A DNA stretch of 64,000 nt from Brachionus manjavacas (GCA_019054805.1 JAHQIY010000009.1:2914001-2978000), one strand, 5' to 3'; counted from the first letter of the stretch, positions 33,409 to 45,345 are shown. Translations and numbers: made by a program. The notes: generated from the sequence alone by a model not told the origin.

Positions 33409-34667
33409 GAGTTCCTTCTTGAGTGATCGTAAGCAGCGGGTTGTTGTTGGAGATGTAGTGTCGGATTGGATACCGGCGACGAGTGGCGTTCCCCAAGGGT
33501 CAGTCCTAGGCCCTCTTCTCTTTGTCATTTTTATAAATGACATGCCAGAAGTGTGCAGCTCTATTTGCAAACTATTTGCGGATGATAGTAAGCTCTTGAA
33601 GGCAGTTCAACGTGACGAGGATATAGATAATCTTCAAAGAGGTCTCGACAATTTGTTAGAATGGTCAAATATGTGGCAAACAAGTTTCAATGAAGAAAAG
33701 TGCGTTGTTATGCATCTTGATGCTAACAACAAGTGCAATGACTACCATCTAGGAGACCATGTTCTCGCAAAGACCAAGCAAGAACGCGATCTTGGCATCA
33801 TTATCACCAGCGATCTCAAACCGGGTGAGCAAGCTAAACGTGCAGCGGCAAGAGCAACAATGATGGCATGCCGCATCAAGAACACCTTTAACCTCTTCTC
33901 ACAGTACTTGGTCAATTTGCTCTATAAATCGTTCGTTCGACCTCACCTTGAGTTTGCAGTAGCAGCCTGGAACCCGTACCGACGTGGTGATATTGACGTA
34001 CTCGAAAAGGTCCAGAGGAGGTTCTCCAAGCTCGTGCCAGAGCTCAAATCGAAGCAGTACGTGGAGAGAAGAGAGGCCCTCGGATGGACGACACTTGAGG
34101 ACCGACGTAAACGTGGCGATCTCATCCAGCTCCATAAGATTCAGCATGGACATGACCGAGTAATTTCTTAAATGGCATCCAAATGTTGGCATCAAATGGA
34201 CTGGACAGTCCAGCGGGTCGTACCAGAAATAATCATCTTGCCATAGAGAGGCAGCTGGTAAGAAGTTGTGGTGTCCGTCACAACTTTTTCGTTAATCGTA
34301 CAGCCGGATACTGGAATTCACTTGATCTAGAGACCAGGATTACAAAAAACACCAACAAATTTAAAAAAAGAATAGACAAATTACTCAAACCTTTTTGAAA
34401 CAAGCATAATTAAATTTTTTTTTTTTTTTTTTTTTTTTTTAATCTTTTAAGACATATTTTAAAACCAGACAGCTACCATATCAAGGCTAGATAAAGTATT
34501 GCTCCGCAGTTAGTCTGCTGTAGCTTTTATAATTATTATTATTACTTAACTTTATTTTTTAAATCGTTAATAAACTGGTCGTAGGTTATTATAGCAGGAC
34601 GTCTACTGTCGTCACTGCTTGAGGAACTGCGTTCCTCAATAGCATTAAATACTACTACTACTACTAC
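33409..34667 (+). mobile_element. LINE family 2 (CR1/Jockey-like), 5'-truncated
   Basis: Starts inside RT and keeps a 254-codon frame (33407-34171): FLSDRKQRVVVGDVVSDW, ATSGVPQGSVLGPLLFVIF, the catalytic CKLFADDSKLL, the ERDLGIIITSDLK segment, YKSFVRPHLEFAVAAWNPYR and EALGWTTLEDRRKRGDLIQ. After a stop at 34169 the C-terminus continues in another frame (34183-34398) with RHNFFVNRTAGYWNSLDLE. The 3' UTR has a poly-T run (about 34419-34440), a terminal hairpin at 34619-34639 and an ACT-repeat tail. GC content is well above the flanks. Few lesions plus near-identical flanking repeats suggest a recent insertion. Confidence 0.92.
34619..34639 (+). other. 3'-terminal stem-loop of LINE family 2
   Basis: TTGAGGAA and TTCCTCAA form a perfect 8-bp stem around a five-base loop CTGCG, about 20 bases before the ACT-repeat tail. 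A 3' hairpin next to short repeats is a common recognition structure for LINE reverse transcriptases. That role is inferred here. Confidence 0.6.
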
Positions 34668-34790
34668 TAGAAAATGAATAAAAAATATTTTTGAATATTA
34701 TTAATTTTATTTGAAAATTGAATATTTGATTGCAACCTTAATCCGTCAAAATTACTTTTCTCATCTATAATTTTTTGCTAAAATCTGATT
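34668..34790 (+). repeat. Right 122-bp direct repeat flanking a LINE
   Basis: Partner of 33286-33408. It follows directly on the ACT tail of the LINE. Beyond its end the sequence diverges from that after the left copy, where the LINE begins. Confidence 0.8.
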
Positions 34791-35574
34791 ACTTTTTTTA
34801 AACAGCTAATTTATTTGAAAAAAACCACTGTAAAAATTTTTGAAAAATTAAAAATTTTAAGACCGCTGAAAAATTTGATATATTTTTAGATTATTAAATA
34901 CCTTTATTTTCCTTTGAAATTATAATCAAATCCAAATTTTTATTCTGAATTGAGGCTTAAATATTTCCCAATGGCTGAATATCTTTTGCCCTTTTTGAAC
35001 GATGACTATAAAATAAAACTTTCTAATGCTGTGGTTCAGACAATTTTAATTTATACTTTTTACAAAAAAATTTATAAGCTCAGTTAAATATTGTGCACTG
35101 CGAAATACTTTATGGGTTATAATCAAAACAATTTAATTAATTAATTTTCACCTTTTCATCTTTTTTTTCAATAAAAGAAAATTAAGAAAAGAAAATTTGA
35201 ATAATATTTAACTAAACTAGCTTAATTAAAATTTTTACAGTATTTGTTTGGTAAAATTCAAACTTTGTCTTTAATTTTTTTAAAACAGCTTATCTCATTT
35301 TTTTTTTATCATCGCCTTAAAGGCGTTCATTGAAATAAATAAAAATAAAAAAAGAAGTGAAACAAAAAAATTTTACTATTCAAACAATAAATTCCCTTGT
35401 TTAAAAATTTATTGAATTAAAAAAAATTGAGTTAATTTTTAACTAAATTAATTTAATAATTAATTCACTTAAAAAATTCACACCAGTTAAAAATTTTAAG
35501 AAATAACAAATAATTCTATTGTAAATAAATATTTTTATTTTCTCAAAATAATTTTCTTAAAAAAAAATAAGATA
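34791..35574. other. Non-coding AT-rich sequence
   Basis: No gene or recognised repeat seen. It contains the presumed 3' end of the minus-strand glycosyltransferase-like gene. Confidence 0.4.
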
Positions 35575-36642
35575 TCAACATTTTACCCAGTCTAGATGGT
35601 CTTTAGGTCTACATGCAACCGGACAGTCTTTCATACTAATCTTGGTTAGATCTTCGTCAAGAGGATTGGCCCAACCCGTGACTCTTCCAACAAAAAGGCC
35701 ACCGTCTCTCTTCGTCGGAAAAGGCTTTGAATTTGAATAATGTTGACAAAGATAACTATCATGGACTGTGGACACTTGATTTATCTTGGCATACACATGC
35801 TGTGATAAAAAATACTGATCGTATCCCCTTGGATTTTTGCCATTCGGATTATATCTTGGTATCAGACTTTTATCAATTATTTTATCAAAAATTGCATTAG
35901 ATAGGCTATGATTCTTTCCCACTTTTAAACCCCACATTCCTCCAAGAATATGAGTTCCATGAGCTGGATTATCTAATTAAAATAATAATTTATTTAAAAC
36001 TATAAAAAATGATAATATTTAAGCACCTCTCATTATGTGACCTAAGTTGTCAGAATTAAGCCATTCTTCCACTGAATCTTTTTCTCTTTGAATTATTGTC
36101 GAGTCCAAGTCTCGACTCATAAACACATCCACAAAACTATCACCAAGAGGTAAAAATCGCCAAATCATTGAGTGAATTTGGTTCAGATTTGTATTGCTGT
36201 CTTTGAGCTGAATTTTGTCAATGTCACAAAAATCAACATGATCGAACTCACACTCAATTTTGCATATTTTAGACCTATCGATCGAATCATCGTGATAGAT
36301 TCGAATCAAAAAATCAGGATAGAATTTTTTAGTCAATTTTGGTAGATCATGTATTATTCTATAATATCTTTCATCTTTACCATAGAGACTGTATGAGACC
36401 ACTTTTTGTTTAGAACCATGACGCAGCACTTTACCAATATTACAAGTGAAACTAAGACTACTCTCCTTATAGAGTAAATCTGTGTTTTTTGAATCGAGAT
36501 TATCGGGATCCTCACTACAGCGACATTCTTTTTTGGAAGAATTTATTTCAGAATTATTAATTTTAGAACTATTTGGCAAAAGAAAGCAATAGATTATGAA
36601 GAAGAAAATTAAAAAAAGGAAAAATTTTCGAAGAATGATCAT
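35575..36642 (-). CDS. Type II membrane glycosyltransferase-like protein, copy 2 (inverted)
   Basis: Exons 36642-36027 and 35972-35575 with a 54-bp phase-1 intron at the same codon as in the plus-strand paralogue (15784-16886); 337 residues. Membrane segment MIILRKFFLFLIFFFIIYCF, then CRCSEDPDN, VVSYSLYGKDERYY, FLIRIYHDDS, DxD-type FMSRDLDSTI, HGTHILGGMWGLK and DCPVACRPKDHLDW. In the last 121 residues I count 12 substitutions and one missing residue relative to copy 1, none in the DxD, cysteine or tryptophan motifs, so both genes look intact. Divergence is concentrated in the membrane and stem region. The upstream block with AATCGATTTAAATAC is conserved. Its function is inferred only from topology and the DxD motif. 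Confidence 0.8.
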
Positions 36643-37330
36643 TCTATTTAGAATTTTTATTAGATTCTATTTGTATTTAAATCGATTTTTTGAAGTATTC
36701 ATTTTTTTTAAATTATAAATCGTTTAAATTACAAAACAACTAAAATTAAAATCAAAATTTATTTTTTTCAAACGAGATTTTAGAAGTAAATTTTTCATTA
36801 GTTTTTCGAGCGAAAGGCAATTATCTTGCTTTTTTTCAAATAACAAATTTTCTATTAAAATTAAAAAAAAAGCATTCCAAATGAAAAACATGGTATAATT
36901 TCAATTTTTTTCCGATCAAAATAATTTAAAAGCTCAGTTGGATGGGACTCTTTCATTCATTCTAATTAAATCTTTTTTTGTGGAAATATTTTTGAAAATA
37001 AAAATTTTAATTAAAATAATAAAAATATTGAAAATCTTTTTAAAAGTTTAAATTTCAATTAATTTCTTTTCGAGGGATTAGAACCGACCAAAATTCAAGC
37101 TTAATGCTGTCTTTGAGATAAATACCATCATTAATTGCGATCAAGCGATCTTGATTATTTTTCCATCAGTAGTGATCACATTTAAGATCACAAAATTTTT
37201 AAGAAAAAACAAGATAAGAAAATATCCAAAAATCAGAAAATTTGTTTGATAAATCTTTGTTGGGAATCATACAAAAAACGAGGAACGCAGATAGTTTTCC
37301 AAAAAAACTATCTATTTAGTTATTTATTTT
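36643..37330. other. Upstream region of copy 2 and LINE-adjacent sequence
   Basis: Contains a block GCTCAGTTGGATGGGACTC (near 36933) that recurs near 49808 with the following TTCATTC, a short dispersed repeat of unknown origin. Otherwise no feature seen. Confidence 0.4.
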
Positions 37331-37339
37331 ATTTATTTG

Positions 37340-38327
37340 TTTTCTGTACCGAGCTAATGCTCCATCAGATTAAAAAAAAATAAAATGAGTAAAATATATA
37401 AAAAAATAAATAAAATAAGATTAAAATAGAAGAAAATTGAGATTGGATATATTGAAATATAGAATAATAGGATACATATTTTTAAATTTCTGATTTTTTA
37501 GGGAAAAAAGAAGAAATAATTAGGTAGCAATTACACAATGGAGTTGGGTATTCAATAAATCTTGATTCAAAGCCTTTTTTGTATTCCTCCACTAGTCTGA
37601 CAAGCAATGGAAAAGAATGACTCAGTCCTGCACTAACATATCTCTCAATCAACTCAAACAGTCGGTTCGAGACTGTTAGTAGTTTAAGTTTATTAAGAGC
37701 TTCATGATGCACCATGTTGGAGGGAATATCATTTTTAGCTTAAGGATAGATCTGACTGCTGTACTCTGAACTGCTTGTATTTTTTTGTTATTAGTTTCTG
37801 AAAGTGAATTTAAACAAGGAGAAGAATAATCCAATATAGAACCTATTAGAGATTTGTAAAGATTACTTAGTGTTAGTGGTTAAAAGCCCCATTTTTTATT
37901 TGAAAGATATTTTATAACATCAAGTGTTGAGTTACAGAAAAATCAATTCGATCAATTCAATCTCTCAAGCTCGTTCAATTCGTCTTCCATTGGACCAAAT
38001 TTAAGCTGAATCCAAGGTGGTGCCCAAGAATTTGACTTTCTCCATATAGTTTAAATATTTATCATTTATCTTAATTCAAAGTTGACTTTAACTTTTGTTT
38101 TTTTTCAAAGAGCATGTAACATGACTTTTCCACTGAAATTTTCATTTTCCATTTGAAAAGCAATTTTTCAAGTTAGTTAAAGTACTTATTAATCACGTTT
38201 TCAAGCATTCCTTTATTTTAAAAATAAAAAAAAGGAGTCAAATCTTCTGCAAAAAGAAGCGAGTGTTGGCTGTTTGTTTTGTTTCTCTTTGGATTATCAT
38301 CATGCCACACTCTATCAAAAGCTTTAG
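37340..38327 (-). mobile_element. LINE family 1, 3' fragment
   Basis: Family hairpin (CTGTACCGAGCTAATGCTCC, seen on plus) with A-rich tail at 37330-37385, then the RT C-terminus (37482-37715: [38 protein letters not shown]) and broken RT up to about 38327, where KAFDRVW-type sequence near 38310 ends at MULE-like sequence. Many stops and indels. Confidence 0.75.
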
Positions 38328-39330
38328 CCTGTTTCCAATCTTGACAATTGTCTCTATCAACACACCATATATTAAATGACTTCACAAAATGCAAGAGCAG
38401 TTGGTTCTAAAAATTTTTTACCTAATTTTTCTACTCCAAACTTAACACTCGAAAATAAAATTCTAAATCTTTCGTTTTTTCATTGGAACTTACCGCTAAT
38501 CCAAAAGGATGAAAAACTCTATCTTTATCAGTAGTTCCTACATTAAGAATAGGAAACCCTTGCCAAACAAATCTGCATGAAAATGGGTAGAAATCGAACT
38601 AATGTTTAATAATCTTATTGATGAGAGAAAAAAAGAAAATTTAGCTCCGTTAACAGTGTCTGCATCATCACTTATCTCTTCGTCATCACAAATCCTATAG
38701 TTAATTACAGAAAAACTTCATTTTCATTTTCGGGAATTTTAGAATGATTTTTACACCAATCTTCAAGTTTACCTATACTTAAACTATAACCTTAAACTTT
38801 TTTTCTTCTATTGTGTTATATAATTATTTAGCTGTTTTTTTTTGGGAACCTTAGCATTTTTTTTCTCAAGAATATTTATAAAAGTATTTGCTTTTACCAT
38901 TCCGTCAGATAACAGCTCATTTATATTTACTTTGGCATTTTCGTCAATACCTCGTTTTACTGGAGAATTATTGTGGTCATGTTCAGCTTCATTTTTAAAT
39001 AACGTCACCTTCTTGTTATGGCAATGATAAAGAAGACACATCTTTGCACTACATTGTTTACCGCGTTTTTTTGTCCGATTGCATCGATAAGGTACTTTTG
39101 AGCCTTCATCTGTATCATATTTTGTGCATTTTGACCATTCCTTTCTAATGCTTTTTTCTTTTATTTTTTTCTGCGTCATATTTTTCCCAAATTGGTATTT
39201 TTCTTGTCTTCTTTTGAGATTCATGGACTATTTTCTCAAAAGTTGTCTCAACATCGGTTTCCTCATTGCTGCTGTAATATTCTGGCGCAATCATTTATTA
39301 AATTTAATAATGTAATAATTTTTTTTATTT
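38328..39330 (-). mobile_element. MULE-type element remnant with FLYWCH-like zinc finger
   Basis: A minus-strand frame 39224-38808 (138 codons) has KVPYRCNRTKKRGKQCSAKM and KNEAEHDHNNSP, giving the Cys-Cys-His-x-His spacing of FLYWCH-type fingers found at the N-terminus of some MULE transposases. Further along, about 38440-38580, the strand reads QGFPILNVGTTDKDRVFHPF and GLAVSSNE, a Mutator-like transposase core. Frames are broken and ends were not resolved. It lies between two LINE copies. Confidence 0.65.
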
Positions 39331-39936
39331 CATATTTTTTTTTTTTTTTTTTTTATTTGTTAACTGTACAGAGCTAAAGCTCTTTCAGAATAAAAATAAA
39401 AAATTAAGTTAAGTAAAATTAAAAATTAAAAAAGTTAAGTAAAATAAAATCAAAAAATAAAAATAAAAATATGAATAAAGTTTGTAAGAGTTAATAACCT
39501 GGAATAAAAAATAGATATATGATAATGAGAGTTTTAGGTCATTCAGGTTTACATAGTTTAGGTTTCAGGAAAAAAAGAGAAAATTGCACTACACGGTAGC
39601 AATTTAGCAATTACACAATGGAGTCGGGTATTCGATATTTCTTGGTTCGAAACCCGCTTTGTATTCATCCACCAGTCTGACAACCAATGAAATGGAATTA
39701 CTCAGTCCTGTGCCAACATATCTCTCACTCAACTCGATTCGAGACTGTCAGTAATTTAAGTTTATTAAAAGCCTCCTGATGCATGATGCTGGAGGGAGTA
39801 TCATATTTTTAGCTTAAGGATAGATCTGACTGCTGTATTCTGAACTGCTTGTATTTTTTTGTTATTAGTTTCTGAAAATGAATTCAAACAAGGAAAGGAA
39901 TAGTCTAGAATTGAACCAACTAAAGATTTATAAAGA

Positions 39937-40932
39937 TTATTCCAAGGTTTTTTGATTAAGACCCCATTTTTTGTTTGACAGAATCTTAATTAGATTTAGC
40001 CTTGTATTGCAACGTTCTTTTATTTCGTCAACCAGTGTATTAAAATTAAATTTAGAATCAAATTTAATACCTAGAAACTTAGTTTCTCTTTGGCTTTTTA
40101 TTCTATTTCCATAAATTTTTAAGTTAAGATTATCACTTTCTTTCTTGTACTTAGAGAATACTACTGAACACGACTTTTCAACTGACATCTTCATTTTCCA
40201 CTTAATTAGCCATTGTTCTAGCTCGTTGGTGTATTTATTTATCTTATTTTCTAGGTTCTTTTTGTTGTTATAAATAAAGAATGTAATAAGATAATCTGCG
40301 AAAAGCAGAGAGTATTCATTATTTGTTTTGTTTCTTTTGGGGATGTCATTAATATATATACTAAATAAAAGAGGACTAATTACTGAGCTATGAGGAACAC
40401 CTGCAGTTATTTGATATTCGTCGCTCAAGTAGTCATTCACATTCACCCTAAATGTCCTTGAGTCTAAGAAGGATCTTATCCAGTTAATTAAGTATTGTGG
40501 TGAATTTATTTTTATTAATTTATAAATTAAACCTTCGTGCCAAACCCTATCAAAGGCTTTAGAAATATCAAAGAAAAGGGAACAAACTCTTTTCTTTCTA
40601 TTAAATGACTCTACAATTTTTTGAATCAAAAAGTAAAGATTATCGGAAGTTCTCCGATGTTTTCTAAATCCTGATTGTTCCTGGATAAGAAATAAATTTT
40701 TTTCTAAAAAATTGTAGAGTCTTGTGTAGATTATACGCTCAAGGAACTTTCCTATGCAACTTGTAATACTGATTGGTCTAAAGTTTGAAGGATCTTGTGG
40801 AGAAGATGCATTTTTTTGAATCATAGTTATGTTCGCAGTTTTCCATGATTTTGGAATAATACAATGTCGCAGAGATAAGTTAAAAAGTTTTGAGATTTCT
40901 ATTGAGGAATTTCTTTTTAAATTTTTAAGCAT
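39937..40932 (-). pseudogene. LINE family 1 reverse transcriptase (catalytic Asp lost)
   Basis: 331 uninterrupted codons. Visible RT landmarks are [105 protein letters not shown] and [18 protein letters not shown]. One catalytic aspartate of the FADD box is tyrosine, so polymerase activity would be lost even though the frame is open. The 5' RT part (FKSSN... region to 41100) is in broken frames upstream. Confidence 0.88.
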
Positions 40933-41984
40933 AAGATTATGTATTTGGTAAGGTCCTGAGGCCGCTTCAGTCTTAAGTCTTTTTAAAGCCAGTTTAAGTT
41001 CGTTTGGGCAAATAGGATCATTGAAATTACACTGATTGTAATTTTTGAGGTATTCAAAATTAAAGCTATTTATTTCATTATCTTTTTCAGTATCTATTAG
41101 ATTAGAGTGAGGACTAAATTTTGAAGATAATTAATCTCCGAAGCATTTTCCTTTTTCCTTATCAGTTTTTAATTCCTTGTTATTTGAGATCAAATTTGGA
41201 ATTAATTTTGATCCTTTCTGTGTTCTAAATTTGTTTATTTTTTTATAAAAAGGACTGCTTGAAAGTGGATTTTTCCCCATTTTCTGAATGAAATCAAACC
41301 AAACATAAATTGATTTGATTTCATTTTGATTCCAGAATTTTCTTACTGAGATTATTAACTCTGAGATTAAGTGATTAAATCTTTTTTAAGGAATTCACAA
41401 CGAGTTCTTTGAAAGTTTCTTCTAATTTTTCTACGTTCTTTGATCAGCATTACTATATCTGGTGGTAGACTTGTTTTGTATTTTTTTTCTGATTGATAAG
41501 GTATGCATTTATGTGAAGAAGAAATGATTTTTTTTGTAATTTTGTTATTCAGCTCATCTATTGAAAGTGTGTTTTCACTTAGGTAATCTCTATCTTCATT
41601 TAAGGTGTCTCTAAAAAGTTGCCAGTTTGCTTTCTTATAGTTGAATTTCCTAATTGTAGATTTGCTTTTAATTAAGTAGTCAATGAAATAGATGCTTCAA
41701 TTGGAAAATGGTAACTTGTCATAACTTGACTATTGAGAACACAAAAATCAGTAACTTTGTCTATTAATGAGGAAGAAACTAAAAAAAGGTCAAGAATTTC
41801 ATAGTAATTCCAATTAAAAATATTATATGTAGGTTATTTATCGTTAATAACTGAAAAATCTAATTCATTGATTATTTTTTCTAACAATAAGCCGTTTTCA
41901 TTTTCTCCTAAACAGCCTATTTGCTTGGTCCTGTCGTTAAGGTCCCCACACAGAATGCAGTTTCTACAGTTCCTTTTTTATTGT

Positions 41985-42293
41985 TTAAAATAGCTCAAAA
42001 TTAAGTAATTTGTTGGGTGGATTGTATAGACTAAACACAGATATTTCATTACTCTTTCCTAAATCCAGTTTAATACAAAGCAGTTCACAATTAAAGTGCT
42101 CAAAAGAAAAGTCTTGTAAAAAATCAATTCCTTCTTTAATCAAAATAGCTACTCCTCTTCCATATCTATTGCGTGGTTTAGTTACTGAGTGATAGTTTTT
42201 AAAGTCTAAATAAATATTTGATTCACTCAAATCAATTTTTATTTCATTGAGCAAAACAATGTCGGGATAGTTCTCGACCAAAAAATTTTCCAA
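41985..42293 (-). pseudogene. LINE family 1 endonuclease, N-terminal part
   Basis: 102-codon frame of an exonuclease-endonuclease-phosphatase domain: PDIVLLNEIKIDLSESNIYL (catalytic Glu in NEIK), NRYGRGVAILIKEGIDFLQD, ELLCIKLDL and SVFSLYNPPNKL. The second half continues in broken frames down to about 41700, with GDLND-like sequence. Confidence 0.82.
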
Positions 42294-42378
42294 ATTTTAG
42301 TCTTACTGGGAAGATGAAAACAATTCCCGTGTGTAACTATTAACCTTTTTTTCATAAGAGAGTTGTTTTTTGAAACGA

Positions 42379-42861
42379 TCATTCTAAATTTTCTTCTATA
42401 TTGCTTGAACCAGTTGGTTGATAAATTACTGTGATAGTTCTAAACTTTTTGGATTGTTCAGTTCCTTGTAGAAAGCTTCTCGTTGAACTCATTGCTTCTG
42501 ACTTGAAAGGATTATCGTCATCTTTTTCTGTGTTCGATTTCTCTTCATTTGAATCATCTTTGTTGGGCTCGGATTCTGATGGTCTCTTGGTTTGGATATT
42601 CGTTTGAATAAAATATTTTGTTTTGTCAGTTTTATTTGCTTTAACAGGTGTTAAAATGTCTTGAGTGTAAGATTTTTGCACATCACGAAGATGATCTTCT
42701 AAAACAGGCGTTTTAAGGATTTGAGATCCTGTAAGATGGATAATATTTGAATCATTGCTATTGTTGGAATCTAGCTGATATACTGGTGTGTTTCGCTTCC
42801 TAATTTCTTCAGAATCGATTTGTTCTTTTTTATGGATTGATTGGATTTCTTCTTGTTCCAC
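42379..42861 (-). pseudogene. LINE family 1 ORF1 segment
   Basis: 160-codon frame, hydrophilic, Ser/Asn/Asp/Lys-rich, with TPVYQLDSNNSND, QILKTPVLEDHLRDVQKSY and a charged NKDDSNEEKSNTEKDDD stretch. No structured domain seen in this part. Just upstream (42880-42970) a broken frame has a GHMT..C pattern suggestive of a zinc knuckle. Confidence 0.6.
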
Positions 42862-42999
42862 AAAAAGTTCACTATAGTCAACTTTTTTTCTCTCAAGAGA
42901 TTTAAGTTTTTCGGCAATCGAGCATTTTTAAGTCATGTGGCCTTTTAGACGAGCTCAATGAACATATTACTCAAAAGATTCTAAATGCAGCCCACAAAA

Positions 43000-45345
43000 G
43001 TATCCCTTTTCAATCACAAAAAATTTTCAGAATCGGAACAGAAACGCATAATCTAAAAAACAATTAATAGATCATGAAGAAGAAGAAGACCATGGAAATA
43101 ATGATAAAAATGAATATGACAATGTCTTTCAGGATGATACTTATAGGCTGACTTAGAAAACAAATCAACTCAGATTATTATTTAAAAAAAAAAAAAATCA
43201 ATAATGAATCCTAATTTTTCAAAACAATATTCTTCTTCCAAAATTAGTAATTACTCACTGGAACTGCTTCCAATTCCCCAGTAGAATCCCTTTCTTAGAA
43301 AAGTTTTTAGCTCAGAATTGCCTTGACATTGCCCTCTAAAATGAAATAAAAATGAATCAAAATGATTTAAATTTTTACTTTATTTTTAAAAATTATAATT
43401 CAATAGTTAAAGCTCGAAATTGTTATGGCGGAGGTGTATCCATTTTAATAAAAGAAGGAATTGAGTTTTAACAAGAAAATTCATTTGATCACTTTAATGC
43501 GGAGCTTCTTTGCATCAAGATAAGCTTAAAAAACACAGAACTTTTTGTATTTAGTCTTTACAATCCAACTAATATAGTACTTCTCTTTGAACTTTTTTTT
43601 GATATTTCTAAAAGGTGTGGAAAATTTATCCTAGGTGGAGATCTAAATGCGATAGCGAAAAGCTTAGGCTGTTTCGGTGAAAATGAAAGTGGTCAAATTC
43701 TAGAGAAAATACTTAGCAAACTAAACCTCCCTGTAATTAATGATAGGACGCCAACATTTAATAGATTTAAATCTGAACATTTTGAATTTCTTGATCTTTT
43801 TCTGATACCATCCTCATTAGCATATAAAATATTGGACTTCAAAGTCTTGCAGGATCATGATATGTTAAGTGACCATTTTCCAATCCAGGCATACATATCA
43901 ATTATCACATCGCATCCACAATTTAATGTTAAAAATTCCTTTAAGAGTCTTAAATTGAATTAAGTCATCTTTTTAACATGAATTTGGAACAAGATAAATA
44001 GCTTAGAAAATAAAACCTGGAAAATAGCTTGTATAACTATGATTCCAAAGAAATCTGCTCCCACTGAGGACCCTTCTGACTTTCGTTCTTTTAGTATGAC
44101 AATTTGCCTTGGTAAGTTACTTGAACGTATTATTTATACAAGAATTTACCATTTCCTGGAAAGAAATAACCTACTTATAAATGAGCAATCAGGATTTAGA
44201 AAACATGGTCGGAAAATCTTTATTTTCTAATTTAAAAAGTAGAAGAATCTTTTTAAAGAAACAAAAAAGTCTGCTGTTTATATTTTGACATTTCTAAAGC
44301 CTTCGATAGAGTTTGGCATGATGGACTAATTAATAAGCTAATTAAAACTAATCTTCCTCCTTATCTTATTTAGTGGATCAGATCATTTCTCCATTCCAGA
44401 TCTTTTAAAGAAAAAATAAACGGACATTTGAGTGACTAATACTTAATTAAAGCAGGGGTTCAACAAGGAACAGTAATTAGTCCGCTTCTTTTCAGCATTT
44501 TCATTAATTACATACCTAAAAGAAATAAGACTAATAGCCAATACTCTCTTCTTTTTGCAGATGACTTAGCTACCTTTTTTATTTCTAAAAAAGAAAGGAA
44601 ATCTCGAGAGCTTAATTAATAAGTACTTAAAAAAAATGAAAAATGGCTTTTCAAATAAAAAATGAAAATGTCTGTTGAAAAGTCATGCTAAACGATCTTT
44701 GAAAAGAAAAAAAACTAATCTTAACCAAAAATTATATGAAAACAGTTTATATTTAAAAAAAAAAGTTAAGTTCTTAGGAATTACATTAGACTCAAAACTT
44801 ACATTTAGTTTAATGGTGGATGAGATAAAAGAGCGCTGTAACTCAAGACTAAATATTATTAAATATCTATCGAATAAAAAATTGGGCCTTAAACCAAAAA
44901 CATTAGGGAATTTATACAAACCTTAATAGGATTAATTCTCGATTATTCTTTTCCTTGTTTAAATTCACTCACAGAGACCAACATTAAAAAAATAAAGGTG
45001 ATTCAAAATTCAGCAGTAAGATCTATCTTGAAACCAAAATATGTTATTCCCTCCAACATATTGTATCATGAAGCTCTTAATAAACTTAAACTACTAACAG
45101 TCTCGAACCGACTGTTTGAGCTGATTGAAAGATATGTTAGGGCAGGACTGAGTCATTCTTTTCCATTGCTTGTCAGACAAGTGGAGGAATACAAAAAAGT
45201 TTTTGAATCAAGATTTATTGAATACCCAACTCCATTGTGTAATTGCTACATAACTATTTCTTCTTTTTTCCCTGAAAAATCAGACATTTATAAATATGTA
45301 TCCTGTAATTCTCTATATCAATATATCTAATTTTAATTTTCTTCT
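43000..45345 (+). mobile_element. LINE family 1, degenerate plus-strand copy
   Basis: From about 43390 the endonuclease reads NCYGGGVSILIKEGIEF, KFILGGDLNAIAKSLG and LSDHFPIQAYI (the GDxN and SDH catalytic motifs are preserved). After a deletion, RT follows from 44039 with [75 protein letters not shown] and a C-terminus at 44998-45330 ending [20 protein letters not shown]. The EN-RT linker and part of RT are missing. The FADD box is intact but the frame has many stops. Confidence 0.82.
44998..45330 (+). pseudogene. LINE family 1 RT C-terminus, plus strand
   Basis: 110-codon frame, [39 protein letters not shown] and GLSHSFPLLVRQVEEYKK. It matches the fragment at 37482-37715 more closely than those at 5417 and 18160, suggesting two subfamilies of family 1. 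Confidence 0.75.

Larger units (their letters stand above)
39350..42970 (-). mobile_element. LINE family 1, most complete copy
   Basis: Contains ORF1 (42970-42379, with a zinc-knuckle-like GHMT segment near 42930 in broken frame), endonuclease (42293-41985 and onward), RT (40932-39937, 331 codons), broken RT C-terminus and the 3' hairpin near 39365-39390 with A-rich tail. About 3.6 kb, so it gives the reference order for the family: ORF1, apurinic-type endonuclease, RT, hairpin. It is inactive: the RT catalytic box reads LLFADYL instead of FADDL, and PQGS is PHSS. Confidence 0.88.

Noticed and set aside
15784-36642. Large inverted segmental duplication covering the whole 15.8-36.6 kb interval
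   Set aside because: Only the glycosyltransferase-like genes and a short upstream block match. The flanks beyond about 80 bp are dissimilar.
36933-36960. tRNA gene or SINE head
   Set aside because: Although the block looks slightly tRNA-like, I could not place an acceptor stem or a B-box in register.
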